A DNA stretch of 64,000 nucleotides from Bin5 sp965261695. GTDB lineage: Bacteria; Chloroflexota; Anaerolineae; Caldilineales; Caldilineaceae. Below the pieces are notes generated by a model. It worked only from the letters and a program-made list of their open reading frames with translations. It did no database searches and had not been told where the DNA came from. A program made the translations under genes and the position numbers. Shown here one piece after another: positions 8,491 through 16,210 of this stretch; position 1 is the stretch's first letter; every line of letters starts with the position of its first letter. The stretch is taken from contig OZ253474.1 in assembly GCA_965261695.1 (NCBI GenBank), forward strand, positions 4,402,001-4,466,000, given 5' to 3'.

Positions 8491-9408
8491 CTAGCCGTAG
8501 CGGATGCGTGGGTCCAGAAATGCGTAGAGGAGATCAACGATCAGGTTTGCCAGGACGATCCAAAGGGCGAAGAACACGACTGACGCCTGGACGAGCGGAA
8601 AATCTCTGGCCGAGACCGCCTGTACGGCAAGTCGGCCCACGCCGGGCCAGGCAAACACCGATTCCGTGATCACCGAACCTCCCAGTAGCCGACCGAAAGT
8701 AAGCCCAACCATCGTCACGACCGGGATCAGCGTATTGCGAAACGCATGACGCATGTTGACGGTGTATGCCTGCAATCCTTTGGCTTGGGCAGTGCGGATA
8801 TAGTCCTCGCGCAACACGTCGAGCATTCCCGAGCGGACGAGCAACACGATCTGCGCCAGAAATGCGGTCGAAAGCGTGATAGCCGGTAGAACCAAATGAC
8901 GCAGTTCACCTTTGCCCGAGGTCGGCAGCACCCGTAAGTTGACGGCGAAGACAAGGATTAGCATGATGCCGAGCCAGAAGCTGGGCATGGCTCGGCCTAC
9001 GACACCGATACTGAGACTAAGCGCGTCCACCAGGCTGCCTTCGCGAATGGCGGAGATCACGCCTAACGGAATCCCAACGACCAGGGCAAACAGCAGTGCA
9101 GCCAGCGCCAGCTGAAACGTGGCCGGGAAGAATTCCAATACGAGTTTGAGTGCCGGAAGTCCGTATTGCCATGAATTGCCGAATTCGCCGCGTAGCGCCC
9201 GTGACAGAAACTTCAGGTATTGAACATACAGCGGCTGATTAAACCCCAGTGCCTCTCGCAGGGAAATCACCTCGGACATCGGGGCCTCGGGGGGCAACAT
9301 GATCGTCGCCGGGTCGCCGCTGAGGCTCAACAACGCGAAAACGGCCAGCGAGAGGCCGAACAAGACCAGAAAAGATCGCAGCACTCTCTTGACTATATAA
9401 TCCCGCAT
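8491..9408 (-). CDS. Peptide/opine-type ABC permease, DppB-like
   Basis: A 305-residue inner-membrane permease with the DppB/OppB N-terminus (MRDYIVKRVLRSFLVLFGLSLAVF), the GDP loop, and the coupling motif near EDYIRTAQAKGLQAYTVNMRHAFRN. It ends in the family's characteristic AFLDPRIRYG. It is partnered with the DppC-like gene 16 bp downstream and is separated from the binding protein by a hairpin (9570-9599) that may reduce its expression. Substrate class is inferred as peptides or peptide-like amides from the family. Confidence 0.9.
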   Translation of the reverse strand: MRDYIVKRVLRSFLVLFGLSLAVFALLSLSGDPATIMLPPEAPMSEVISLREALGFNQPLYVQYLKFLSRALRGEFGNSWQYGLPALKLVLEFFPATFQLALAALLFALVVGIPLGVISAIREGSLVDALSLSIGVVGRAMPSFWLGIMLILVFAVNLRVLPTSGKGELRHLVLPAITLSTAFLAQIVLLVRSGMLDVLREDYIRTAQAKGLQAYTVNMRHAFRNTLIPVVTMVGLTFGRLLGGSVITESVFAWPGVGRLAVQAVSARDFPLVQASVVFFALWIVLANLIVDLLYAFLDPRIRYG

Positions 9409-9569
9409 AGGGAATGGTCCCTCTGGGAAAAGAAATTACGCGGACTGTGAAGAATGAAGAACCCTCGGCTGCTTGCTCCGGCCTTTGGCAAAGGCGGGCC
9501 AGCGTACGTCGGAGCAAAGATCCAGCCGTGTTGTCCCTTTCGATCCCACGCGGCGACCCCGCCTTACAA

Positions 9570-9599
9570 AAGGCTGGAGAAAAACCTCTCTCCAGCCTT
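9570..9599 (-). terminator. Intercistronic hairpin between binding protein and permease
   Basis: A perfect 11-bp inverted repeat (arms 9570-9580 and 9589-9599) with an 8-nt loop lies 16 bp after the stop of the binding-protein gene. On the minus-strand transcript it is followed by UUUUG. It looks like a partial Rho-independent terminator or a 3'-end stabiliser that would leave the binding protein more abundant than the permease. Confidence 0.6.
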
Positions 9600-9615
9600 C
9601 CAAAACGACGACTTC

Positions 9616-11256
9616 TTACGACTCCTCGACCGTCATGCCGATCAGATGCACACGGTTGTCCGGCGTAGGCGTGAAGTTCTTCACCCTCGCTGAATGTCCG
9701 AAGATGTCGGGTGCCTCGAACAGGTAAACGACCGGGCAATAGTCATATAGCCAGGCGTGAATGTCGTGCAGCATTGTCTCTCGCTTGGCCTGGTCGAACT
9801 CGGCCCGCTGCGCGAAAAGCATGGTTTCAAGTTCGTCTTCACACACCTGCGCCCGGCGTTCGGAGCACTCGTACATCTTGAGCGTGCTCTCCGGATCCAT
9901 CGTGGGATACCAGTTGCGCCCGGTGTAGAACACGGGGGCCGACTGGTCGGAGTAGACCTTGTCGATGAATGCCGACCACTCAAACAGCTGCATTTCCAGG
10001 TTGATGCCCACTTTGGAGTACTCACCCACCATCCACTCCGAGACCTCTTTCTGCTTGGAGTACCGACCCTGTGCCGAGTCAAAGTCCATCGTGAACCCGT
10101 CGGGATAACCGGCCTCTGCCAACAGTTCCATGGCTTTGTCCGGATCATACGGATAGGCATCGAGATTGGGATTGTAGCCGAAGCAGCTGGGGCCGACGAT
10201 CTGGCCGTCAAGCGGGGCCGCAAACCCACCCATGATGTCGTTGACCAGAGAGTCTTTATCCAGGGCGTAGTTCATGGCCTGGCGCACCAACTTGTCGTTG
10301 ATCGGGCTTTCGAGCGGGTGGCCCGGATTGCTCCCCGTCTTCATCGTAAGGTTCATCGCCTGGCCAATTGCGATCCAGGAGATTTCGAGGCCGACATCGG
10401 TGAGCCGCTGCGCATCGTCAGGCGGCACGTTGTAGGCCATGTCGATTTCGTCGGCCTGCAACGCAGCCACGCGCGTGGCGTCTTCTGTGAACGGCTTGAA
10501 AATCAACTCGTCGACCGTCGCCTGTTCGCCCCAGTAGTCGGGATTTCTTTCGAGGACGATGTGCTGACCCTTTCTCCATTCGACAAACCGGTACGGCCCC
10601 AGTCCGACCGGGTTCTCGCCGAAGCCTTCCAGTCCCACGTCCTGGTAATAGGCCGGCGGCGCCACCTGCAGATACATCATGATGAGCGGAGTAAACGCGA
10701 AGGGGATGTTGGTCTTTAGTCTGAGGGTGTGCTTGTCAACCACCTCCACCCCTTCGTACTTCGATATCAGCAACGAGCGGAACGACGTCCTGCTTGTTTC
10801 GCCGGTCAACCTGTAGTCGATGTTCCAGGCCGCTGCCTCTGCATCCCAAGGCTCTCCATTGTTGAATGTGATGCCTTCGCGCAGCTTGAACTCCCAGGTC
10901 GTCTGGTCATCCAGCACCTTATAATCCGTAAACAACATGGGCTTGAGGCCCTTGCGCGAGCCGTCTGGATTGAACTGGGCCTCCATCCCCGTATCCCACA
11001 TCGCATAGTAGACCGACGTAGCCGGTGCCACTGCCCTTTCCAAAACGTTCATGCCCGGCACGTCACCACCGATTCCCATGGTCAAGGTGGTCTTCTTGCT
11101 GACGACTGCCGGGGCCTCCCCCATTTGACCTGTCGAAGCAGCGCCGGGTACGCAGCCCGCGGCCAGTACCGCCACACCGCCTGCCGCGCCTGTCTTCAAG
11201 ACTTGCCGACGATTCAGCTTGGTGTCCCAAAGTGAAGAGCGTGTCTTGTCTGTCAC
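9616..11256 (-). CDS. Family-5 solute-binding lipoprotein (twin-arginine type)
   Basis: A 546-residue extracytoplasmic binding protein of the DppA/OppA family. The N-terminus carries a twin-arginine motif (LNRRQVLKTG) followed by a lipobox (VLAAGC), so it should be exported folded and lipid-anchored. The mature part shows SBP_bac_5 hallmarks (ITFNNGEPWDAEAAAWNIDY, GLGPYRFVEWRKGQHI, RQAMNYALDKDSLV). The start is GTG with AAGGAGGAA five bases upstream. It captures peptides or peptide-like compounds for the downstream permeases. Aspartate dehydrogenase lies 66 bp upstream in the same transcript. Confidence 0.92.
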   Translation of the reverse strand: MTDKTRSSLWDTKLNRRQVLKTGAAGGVAVLAAGCVPGAASTGQMGEAPAVVSKKTTLTMGIGGDVPGMNVLERAVAPATSVYYAMWDTGMEAQFNPDGSRKGLKPMLFTDYKVLDDQTTWEFKLREGITFNNGEPWDAEAAAWNIDYRLTGETSRTSFRSLLISKYEGVEVVDKHTLRLKTNIPFAFTPLIMMYLQVAPPAYYQDVGLEGFGENPVGLGPYRFVEWRKGQHIVLERNPDYWGEQATVDELIFKPFTEDATRVAALQADEIDMAYNVPPDDAQRLTDVGLEISWIAIGQAMNLTMKTGSNPGHPLESPINDKLVRQAMNYALDKDSLVNDIMGGFAAPLDGQIVGPSCFGYNPNLDAYPYDPDKAMELLAEAGYPDGFTMDFDSAQGRYSKQKEVSEWMVGEYSKVGINLEMQLFEWSAFIDKVYSDQSAPVFYTGRNWYPTMDPESTLKMYECSERRAQVCEDELETMLFAQRAEFDQAKRETMLHDIHAWLYDYCPVVYLFEAPDIFGHSARVKNFTPTPDNRVHLIGMTVEES

Positions 11257-11322
11257 TTGTCTTCCTCCTTTTCCATTTGGCGACCACTTACTCTGCCCGA
11301 TGATGAAAATTCCGCTACACTG

Positions 11323-12138
11323 CTAGATAAAGCGAAGCGTCGCCCTCATATTGTTGAGTGACGCTATCGCGCCGAGACAAGCCAGATAAGTCGTACTAGG
11401 GTTGTCGGGATGGGGTAAATTGCGCAAAGTGAGTTGCGCTTCGCCGTAATTGCCTTTGACCCAAAGCGTATGTGTCGTACGCGGTATGTCCGGATCAGCG
11501 ACAACCCGCACGCGTGTCTCCTCGAATCCAAGCCCAGCCAGGCTGACCGATGCAGCGATGTTGGTCGATTTTGGGAACGTGAGACAGGCCTCGGTAGCCG
11601 TTCCGTCAAAGACGGTTAAGGGCGCCTCCAGCGCATCGATATTGATTCCGTGCTCGACCAGGTAGGGCTGACCCGAGAGGGCCGCCGGACGCTTTGTGCT
11701 GGTCAGCACGACCTCCTCCAGCCCTCCCAGGGCATGGCTGGCACGCACGACATCCAGACACCCTATCGCGCCGGAAGTAATGTATATCGTCGTGCCTGTC
11801 TGCCTTGCCAATTCGGCCAAATCTGTCCTGAGAACAGGATCAGCCAGTGCGCCGACGCTCATGGGCAGCAGGTCGGTGCCGGCTGACACAACCGACCTGC
11901 CATGGGCGACCAGCGCCTGATGTCCAGCTGCCTCCAAGACAAGGCCCGGTTCAAGGTCGAGCAGATCATTGATCTGTTGGACGATGGGAATACCGGCCCG
12001 GCTGGCCCGTTCTGTCACTCGATTGGCAGCGATGTCAAGAATAGCGACCAGCCTGACACCAGCGACTTCCTCATTCAGGACTGCTTCCGCCACGGCGCCT
12101 CCGATGGCGCCGCACCCGATTATGCCCAGCTTAAGCAT
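11323..12138 (-). CDS. nadX: L-aspartate dehydrogenase
   Basis: This 271-residue NAD(P)-dependent enzyme of the aspartate dehydrogenase family has an N-terminal Rossmann motif (LGIIGCGAIGGAVAEAV), the family segment ITSGAIGCLDVVRA, and the C-terminal domain with STNIAASVSLAGLGF, the TTHTLWVKG strand that holds the probable catalytic histidine, and NLPHPDNPSTTYLACL. It oxidises aspartate to iminoaspartate, which feeds NAD synthesis or hydrolyses to oxaloacetate. As first gene of the transport/hydrolase operon it more likely acts in catabolism of aspartate or an aspartate-like product. A consensus promoter lies about 250 bp upstream. Confidence 0.83.
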   Translation of the reverse strand: MLKLGIIGCGAIGGAVAEAVLNEEVAGVRLVAILDIAANRVTERASRAGIPIVQQINDLLDLEPGLVLEAAGHQALVAHGRSVVSAGTDLLPMSVGALADPVLRTDLAELARQTGTTIYITSGAIGCLDVVRASHALGGLEEVVLTSTKRPAALSGQPYLVEHGINIDALEAPLTVFDGTATEACLTFPKSTNIAASVSLAGLGFEETRVRVVADPDIPRTTHTLWVKGNYGEAQLTLRNLPHPDNPSTTYLACLGAIASLNNMRATLRFI

Positions 12139-12398
12139 ACTTCAGCCGCTCCTTGGGGAGTTGATTCGCCGGCCGGGAAGTCTGTTCTGAAGATTAACTG
12201 GTTCAGCAGTGGTTTGCCGGAAGATGAGTGATGCTTGGGCCGCCCGCTGTCGTTGCGCCTCGGATCGTAATGTCCGCTAGCCTTTGCGGAGCGCTCCTGC
12301 CCGCATGAGCGTCCCTGTAGGTGAAACAAAACTTTCGTCCGTCTGCTTAGGCATCGCTTGACAGACATGAGGGCAAGACTGAGTGAGTCTCTGGCCAT

Positions 12399-12426
12399 TA
12401 TATATAATGTAACGACGATGTCAAGA
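12399..12426 (-). promoter_or_regulatory. Consensus promoter with overlapping palindrome
   Basis: On the minus strand, TTGACA (12426-12421), a 16-bp spacer and TATAAT (12404-12399) match both sigma-70-type consensus hexamers. A perfect 14-bp palindrome, CATTATATATAATG (12398-12411), covers the -10 box and is a candidate operator. It would drive nadX and the downstream transporter and hydrolase genes. The remaining bases of the 395-bp gap between nadX and eda show no gene. Confidence 0.7.
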
Positions 12427-12533
12427 ACGCGAAAGGCGGCTCGTCAGAGATTGAGCGTGCGCCGATAAGCCGGTGTGCCAATTGATGAATGCGTCAATTG
12501 GCCGGCAACTGCCGGATGCTGAATGGGAACGAG

Positions 12534-13199
12534 TCATCCGGTCGCGCGCGCCGCCTGTACGGCTGCTGTGAATCTGCGGGCCTGTTCGGTCAGTGCCGCC
12601 CAGTTGCCGTCCGCCACCCATTCCTGGCGCACCAGCGCGCTGCCCACGCCCACCGCCACCGCGCCGGCGAGGATGAACTCGCCGGTGTTCTCCAGGTCGA
12701 CACCGCCGGTGGGCATCAGCTTCAAATGGGGCAGCGGGGCGAGCACGTCCTTGAAGTAACCGGGGCCGAGCCTGGTTGCAGGAAAAACCTTGACCACCGT
12801 CGCGCCGGCCGCCCACGCGGTATGAATCTCCGTCGGCGTGAACGCGCCGGGCATGACGGGCACATTGCGCTCAACGCAACAGGCGACGGTGGGCAGGTCG
12901 AGAATCGGCGCGACGATGAACTGCGCGCCGAGGCTGATGGCGGTTGAGGCCATCTCCCTGTTCAGCACGGAACCCATGCCCAACGCGGCCGCGCCGTCGC
13001 CAAAAGCCGCAACCTTGTCCCGCAGCAGAGCGAGCGCTTCGAGCGCGCCCGGGCTGGTCATCGTCAACTCGAAGGCCGTTACCCCGCCCTCCAGCAGCGC
13101 ACGCGCCACATCAGCCGCCCGCGTCAAGTCCGGCAGCCGCACAACCGGCACGACGCCGCCCTTCTCGATCAATTGTAAGGTTTTCCCAGGAGAGGCCAT
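12534..13199 (-). CDS. eda: KDPG / KHG aldolase
   Basis: A 221-residue class I aldolase of the KDPG/KHG family, cleaving 2-keto-3-deoxy-6-phosphogluconate to pyruvate and glyceraldehyde-3-phosphate. Visible motifs are GGVVPVVRL, the early glutamate segment (FELTMTSPGALEAL), PVMPGAFTPTEI, the Schiff-base lysine in TVVKVFPA, and the phosphate-binding LMPTGGVDLEN. ATG 13226 is an alternative start; 13199 gives the usual length. A broken second copy sits next to the KDG kinase at 2328-2602, so this copy probably supplies the activity. Confidence 0.88.
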   Translation of the reverse strand: MASPGKTLQLIEKGGVVPVVRLPDLTRAADVARALLEGGVTAFELTMTSPGALEALALLRDKVAAFGDGAAALGMGSVLNREMASTAISLGAQFIVAPILDLPTVACCVERNVPVMPGAFTPTEIHTAWAAGATVVKVFPATRLGPGYFKDVLAPLPHLKLMPTGGVDLENTGEFILAGAVAVGVGSALVRQEWVADGNWAALTEQARRFTAAVQAARATG

Positions 13200-13294
13200 G
13201 CGCGTACTCACTCGGGCGCGATCCATCGGCAATGTACCCACACAATTATAGTGTAGAAACGATCGTTGGCAAACGGAGTGGCGTAGGCGGAGGA

Positions 13295-13861
13295 GGGTGC
13301 ATCCCAATATTTAGTGAGGGTGAAAGGGGGTAGACTGGGAGAATGGGATGAGAAAAGCCAAGGGAGCGCGCAATGAAACGGGAAGATCCGAAGGCAAAAT
13401 TTGTGCGCGGGGCCGAGGAGATGTTTGCCGAGATATGGGCGTGGGGGGGAAGAGCGTCCGCAGGCGACATTTGATGAGATGGCATGCAAAGCGGCGCTGC
13501 GACGGCGTGAGTTGATGGCTGAGATGCCAAGGTAGCTGCTGTTGCAACATGGAGATGGGAGGTAAGCGGAGGCAGTCTGTCCGCAGTGCGGGCGGGAGAT
13601 GAAGTCGGATCGGCGGCGGACGCGCACGGTGATACGTGCCGAAGGGGTAGCGAAATCAAAGCGAAGCCATCGGCGGCGGCGCTGTCGAATCGGCCAGCAA
13701 ACAGGTCGTTAAGCAACGGTTCAAACAAACTGGCATGCGCCGCTCTCGTCAGGGCGCGCAAACGATGCTCGCACTCCGCACGACTCTGCTCAATCAAACC
13801 TGGCCTCAGCTGCTTCAACCTCTTGGCTTTACTTGACGCACAATAATCTGGGATGCACCCC
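13295..13861 (+). mobile_element. Internally deleted ISKra4-type element (both ends kept)
   Basis: The 567-bp element is bounded by matching inverted repeats: GGGTGCATCCCAATATTTA at 13295 and, on the opposite strand from 13861, GGGGTGCATCCCAGATTATTG. Inside are a transposase start (MKREDPKAKFVRGAEEMFAEI near 13373), a cysteine-bearing piece (CPQCGREMKSDRRRTRTV near 13580) and the C-terminus ESASKQVVKQRLF-like through PLGFT stop (13688-13834), in different frames. Most of the catalytic domain is missing. It resembles a MITE-like derivative of the element at 31355-32505 and could move only if a relative supplied transposase. Confidence 0.72.
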
Positions 13862-14090
13862 TGGCAATACCACGAACTGTAAACTCCCCGATTCTGTAGT
13901 ACAATTGTTCGCAACACGAACCAACGCAGCCGCGGCCCTGCCGCAGTTGCAAAGCAATTTGAAACGAATATCATGACTTGATGCACATCCTGCCCCGGTG
14001 CCGGATCCTTGCGCAGCAAACTGCTGCCCTCCCTGCCCAGCCGCTGCCGCAACCGCCCGTTGCCCGCCATACCCGAAAAAATTATTTTGG
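13862..14090. other. Non-coding stretch between IS remnant and repeat array
   Basis: No gene or coding frame with family motifs is seen. The stretch is mixed in composition and leads into the decamer array. Nothing else is recognised. Confidence 0.4.
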
Positions 14091-14136
14091 GACGAAGAAT
14101 GACGAAGAATGACGAAGAATGACGAAGAATGACGAA
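14091..14136 (+). repeat. Tandem decamer repeat (ACGAAGAATG)
   Basis: Four and a half uninterrupted copies of a 10-bp unit (GACGAAGAAT in register) run head to tail. The period is the same as in the larger array that begins 40 bp downstream. Confidence 0.85.
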
Positions 14137-14175
14137 AGAACACGCCCAAACGTGCCCGAACAAGAAAAAAAATGG

Positions 14176-14485
14176 GCGCGACTAAACGCGACTAAACGCG
14201 ACCAAACGCGACTTGGCGCGCTCGAACACGCTCGCAAACGCTCGCAAACGCTCGTAAATGCATACAAATGCTCGAACACAAAAAAAAGTAGCGCGACTAA
14301 ACGCGACCAAACGCGACTAAACGCGACTTGGCGCGCTCGAACACGCTCGCAAACGCTCGCAAATGCATACAAATGCTCGAACACAAAAAAAAGTAGCGCG
14401 ACTAAACGCGACTAAACGCGACCAAACGCGACTTGGCGCGCTCGAACACGCTCGCAAACGCTCGTAACTGCTCGTAACTGCTTAT
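14176..14485 (+). repeat. Nested tandem array: three ~105-115 bp units built from decamers
   Basis: Unit 1 spans 14176-14290 (115 bp), unit 2 14291-14395 (105 bp) and unit 3 14396 to about 14485. Each begins GCGCGACTAAACGCG, holds three or four decamers of the ACTAAACGCG/ACCAAACGCG type, then CTTGGCGCGCTCGAACACG, then CTCGCAAACG-type decamers. Units 1 and 2 end in a run of A before AGTA. Units 1 and 2 differ in length by exactly one decamer. A 10-bp period cycles the reading frame, so protein coding is unlikely. Confidence 0.85.
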
Positions 14486-14627
14486 TATATGGCACACCTG
14501 ACATGCGCGCCCCTCACGGCGCCTGCAAGCGGTTCAGAAATCCGGAGGTGACCGCAATCTCGCTCCCATTCTGGGAGGCACCCGCGCCAGGCGCGAATGC
14601 AGGAGCTTCGGGCGCGTCATTCGGACC

Positions 14628-14672
14628 GTGATTTGTATGTTTTGTGCATAGACGGTAATTTGTACGTTTTGT
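14628..14672 (+). repeat. Imperfect 18-bp direct repeat
   Basis: GTGATTTGTATGTTTTGT (14628-14645) and GTAATTTGTACGTTTTGT (14655-14672) differ at two positions and start 27 bp apart. They lie about 140 bp upstream of the regulator promoter. They could be iteron-like protein sites or relics of the nearby repetitive DNA. Confidence 0.55.
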
Positions 14673-14696
14673 AAATTGAGCGGACAAAAAGTGATT

Positions 14697-14796
14697 GCGA
14701 TGCCCGCGCTCCGCACGACTCTGCTCAGTCATACCTGGCCTCAGCTGCTTCAACCGCTGGGCTTTACTTGACGCACAACAATCTGGGATGCACCCA
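14697..14796 (+). mobile_element. ISKra4-type right-end fragment
   Basis: About 100 bp that encodes the transposase C-terminus (ALRTTLLSHTWPQLLQPLGFT, then stop) and the right inverted repeat ending TCTGGGATGCACCC. It closely matches 13760-13861 and the minus-strand copy at 31355. The rest of the element is missing, so this is a dead fragment. Confidence 0.7.
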
Positions 14797-14810
14797 CGGA
14801 GAATTGCCCC

Positions 14811-14839
14811 TTGACAACTAACAAAAATCATCATATAAT
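14811..14839 (+). promoter_or_regulatory. Consensus promoter of the GntR regulator
   Basis: TTGACA (14811-14816), 17 bp, TATAAT (14834-14839) is a perfect match to the sigma-70-type consensus. GTATGATCAC, centred on a TGATCA palindrome, follows at about 14845-14854 and could be an autoregulatory site of the GntR-family protein encoded 130 bp downstream. The promoter begins only 15 bp after the IS end fragment. Confidence 0.75.
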
Positions 14840-14967
14840 TGGTGGTATGATCACAATGTCATATTAGCACATGAAGTTCAGGGCACTGTTGACGCTCTTG
14901 GCGTTTGCAGAGTGCGGGGGCGGTCGCCTGTCCGAACTGGAGTGAGTGCGGAACCGAGGGGACGGTT

Positions 14968-15681
14968 GTGACGGAACCGATCATTCAGCTCAACCGTAAC
15001 AGCCTGCATGAGGAATTGGCCAGACGACTCGAGCAGTTGATCGTCTCCGCGCATTGGGGAGTGGGTCAGACCCTTCCTTCTGAACGTGAAATGGCAGCGC
15101 AGTGCGGTCTGTCGAGGACTGTCGTGCGTGACGCGATGCGCATAGTGGCCGCAAGGGGCCTTGTGGATGTCAAACATGGTGTCGGCGCCGTTGTTACCCA
15201 AGATGGCCGGCCTGCGTATGTTGAACTGCTCGATCTCTTGCTGCGGCGAGGGAACTACACCCACCAGCAACTATTGGACGCCCGTGAATTCCTGGAGCAG
15301 AGCGCGGCCACGGCCACTGCTTTGAACGCAACCGTCGCCGAACAGGAGCGTATCCGGCAAAGCCTGGAGAGATACAAGCAGGCGATCGTTACGCACCAAC
15401 AGCCGGCTCAGGTCGACACCGTTCACGCCGAATTTCACACGAGCCTGGTGCAGGCGACCGGCAATCCGGTTCTCATTGATCTGATCAGTCCGATGGTGGA
15501 GATCTCTGCCAACGTTTCTCGCCCTTTGATCGGCCATCAGGATCAGTGGGAGGACTATCTCTATCACCAGGCCATTTACGACGCCATTGCCAGTGGCGAC
15601 GCTGAAGGGAGCCGCTTGGCCGTACATCGTCACATGGAGCTTTCCGCCGCTCACCTGCGGCGGGTGAGGCTGCTTCCCTGA
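14968..15681 (+). CDS. GntR/FadR-family transcriptional regulator
   Basis: A 237-residue regulator with an N-terminal winged helix (LARRLEQLIVSAHWGVGQTLPSEREMAAQCGLSRTVVRDA, helix-turn-helix at about residues 38-58) and a C-terminal all-helical FCD ligand domain (DAREFLEQSAA, VDTVHAEFHTSLVQATGN, HQAIYDAIASGDAEGSRLAVHRHM). The GTG at 14968 is preferred because GAGGGGA precedes it and upstream residues are not domain-like. Such regulators sense small organic acids or sugar acids and usually repress adjacent catabolic operons. It probably controls the plus-strand run that follows. Confidence 0.88.
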   Translation: MTEPIIQLNRNSLHEELARRLEQLIVSAHWGVGQTLPSEREMAAQCGLSRTVVRDAMRIVAARGLVDVKHGVGAVVTQDGRPAYVELLDLLLRRGNYTHQQLLDAREFLEQSAATATALNATVAEQERIRQSLERYKQAIVTHQQPAQVDTVHAEFHTSLVQATGNPVLIDLISPMVEISANVSRPLIGHQDQWEDYLYHQAIYDAIASGDAEGSRLAVHRHMELSAAHLRRVRLLP

Positions 15682-15774
15682 GGCAGACGACAGGATGTCA
15701 GCCTTGCCTGCATGGAGCGACATGCCAGCGAGGAGCAATCAGCAGGATTTCCGCACAACGAAAGGAGTCTGTCC

Positions 15775-16182
15775 GTGAGTCTCATTCGCCATGTTGCATT
15801 GCGCACCAAAGATATGGAGCGATCACGTTTTTTCTACGAACAGATTCTCGGGCTGAAATTCCTGCGCTATTTGGGCGATGGCTGCTATCTCACCGACGGC
15901 ACGGTCAACCTTACCTTCATTCAATATGACGGGGAACCGCCCCGCCCCGCGCTTGCCTACGCCGGTGAGTATATTCATCTGGGGCTATTCGTGCACAACC
16001 TGGAAGAGATCTATCAGCGTCTGCGTGCCGAGGGCTTCACGGTCTTGCGCGAAGACATCAAAACGGAAAGGGATTTTGACTACTCCCACGTGCCCGAAGG
16101 CTCTTTCAAAGTGGCCGATCCTGACGGGAATGTTATCGATATCACCGAACGTGAAGATGAGTGGGACGGCGTGCGCCTGTAA
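15775..16182 (+). CDS. VOC / glyoxalase-family protein
   Basis: This 135-residue protein starts at GTG 15775 with AAAGGAG upstream. It has the vicinal-oxygen-chelate fold: HVALRTKDMERSRFFYEQILGLKFL in the first half and FKVADPDGNVIDITER at the end. Likely metal ligands are H5, E or H positions in the second module (YIHLGLF) and the terminal E of the DITE motif. VOC proteins include lyases, isomerases, epimerases and extradiol dioxygenases. It is the first enzyme gene after the regulator and probably acts on a small organic acid of this pathway. Confidence 0.8.
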   Translation: MSLIRHVALRTKDMERSRFFYEQILGLKFLRYLGDGCYLTDGTVNLTFIQYDGEPPRPALAYAGEYIHLGLFVHNLEEIYQRLRAEGFTVLREDIKTERDFDYSHVPEGSFKVADPDGNVIDITEREDEWDGVRL

Positions 16183-16210
16183 CCCGTAACATTGCCAGGA
16201 GAGTATCCAA

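Noticed and set aside
13246..14163. A 305-residue minus-strand open frame over the IS remnant
   Set aside because: It is antisense to recognisable transposase pieces and repeats, and has a skewed composition.
14119..14415. A 98-residue plus-strand open frame across the repeat array
   Set aside because: The 10-bp repeats cycle the frame, the product is low-complexity and basic, and there is no ribosome site; it is a by-product of repeats without stop codons.
14176..14485. Possible CRISPR array
   Set aside because: Units are directly adjacent, contain internal decamers, and have no unique spacers; no cas genes are in the window.
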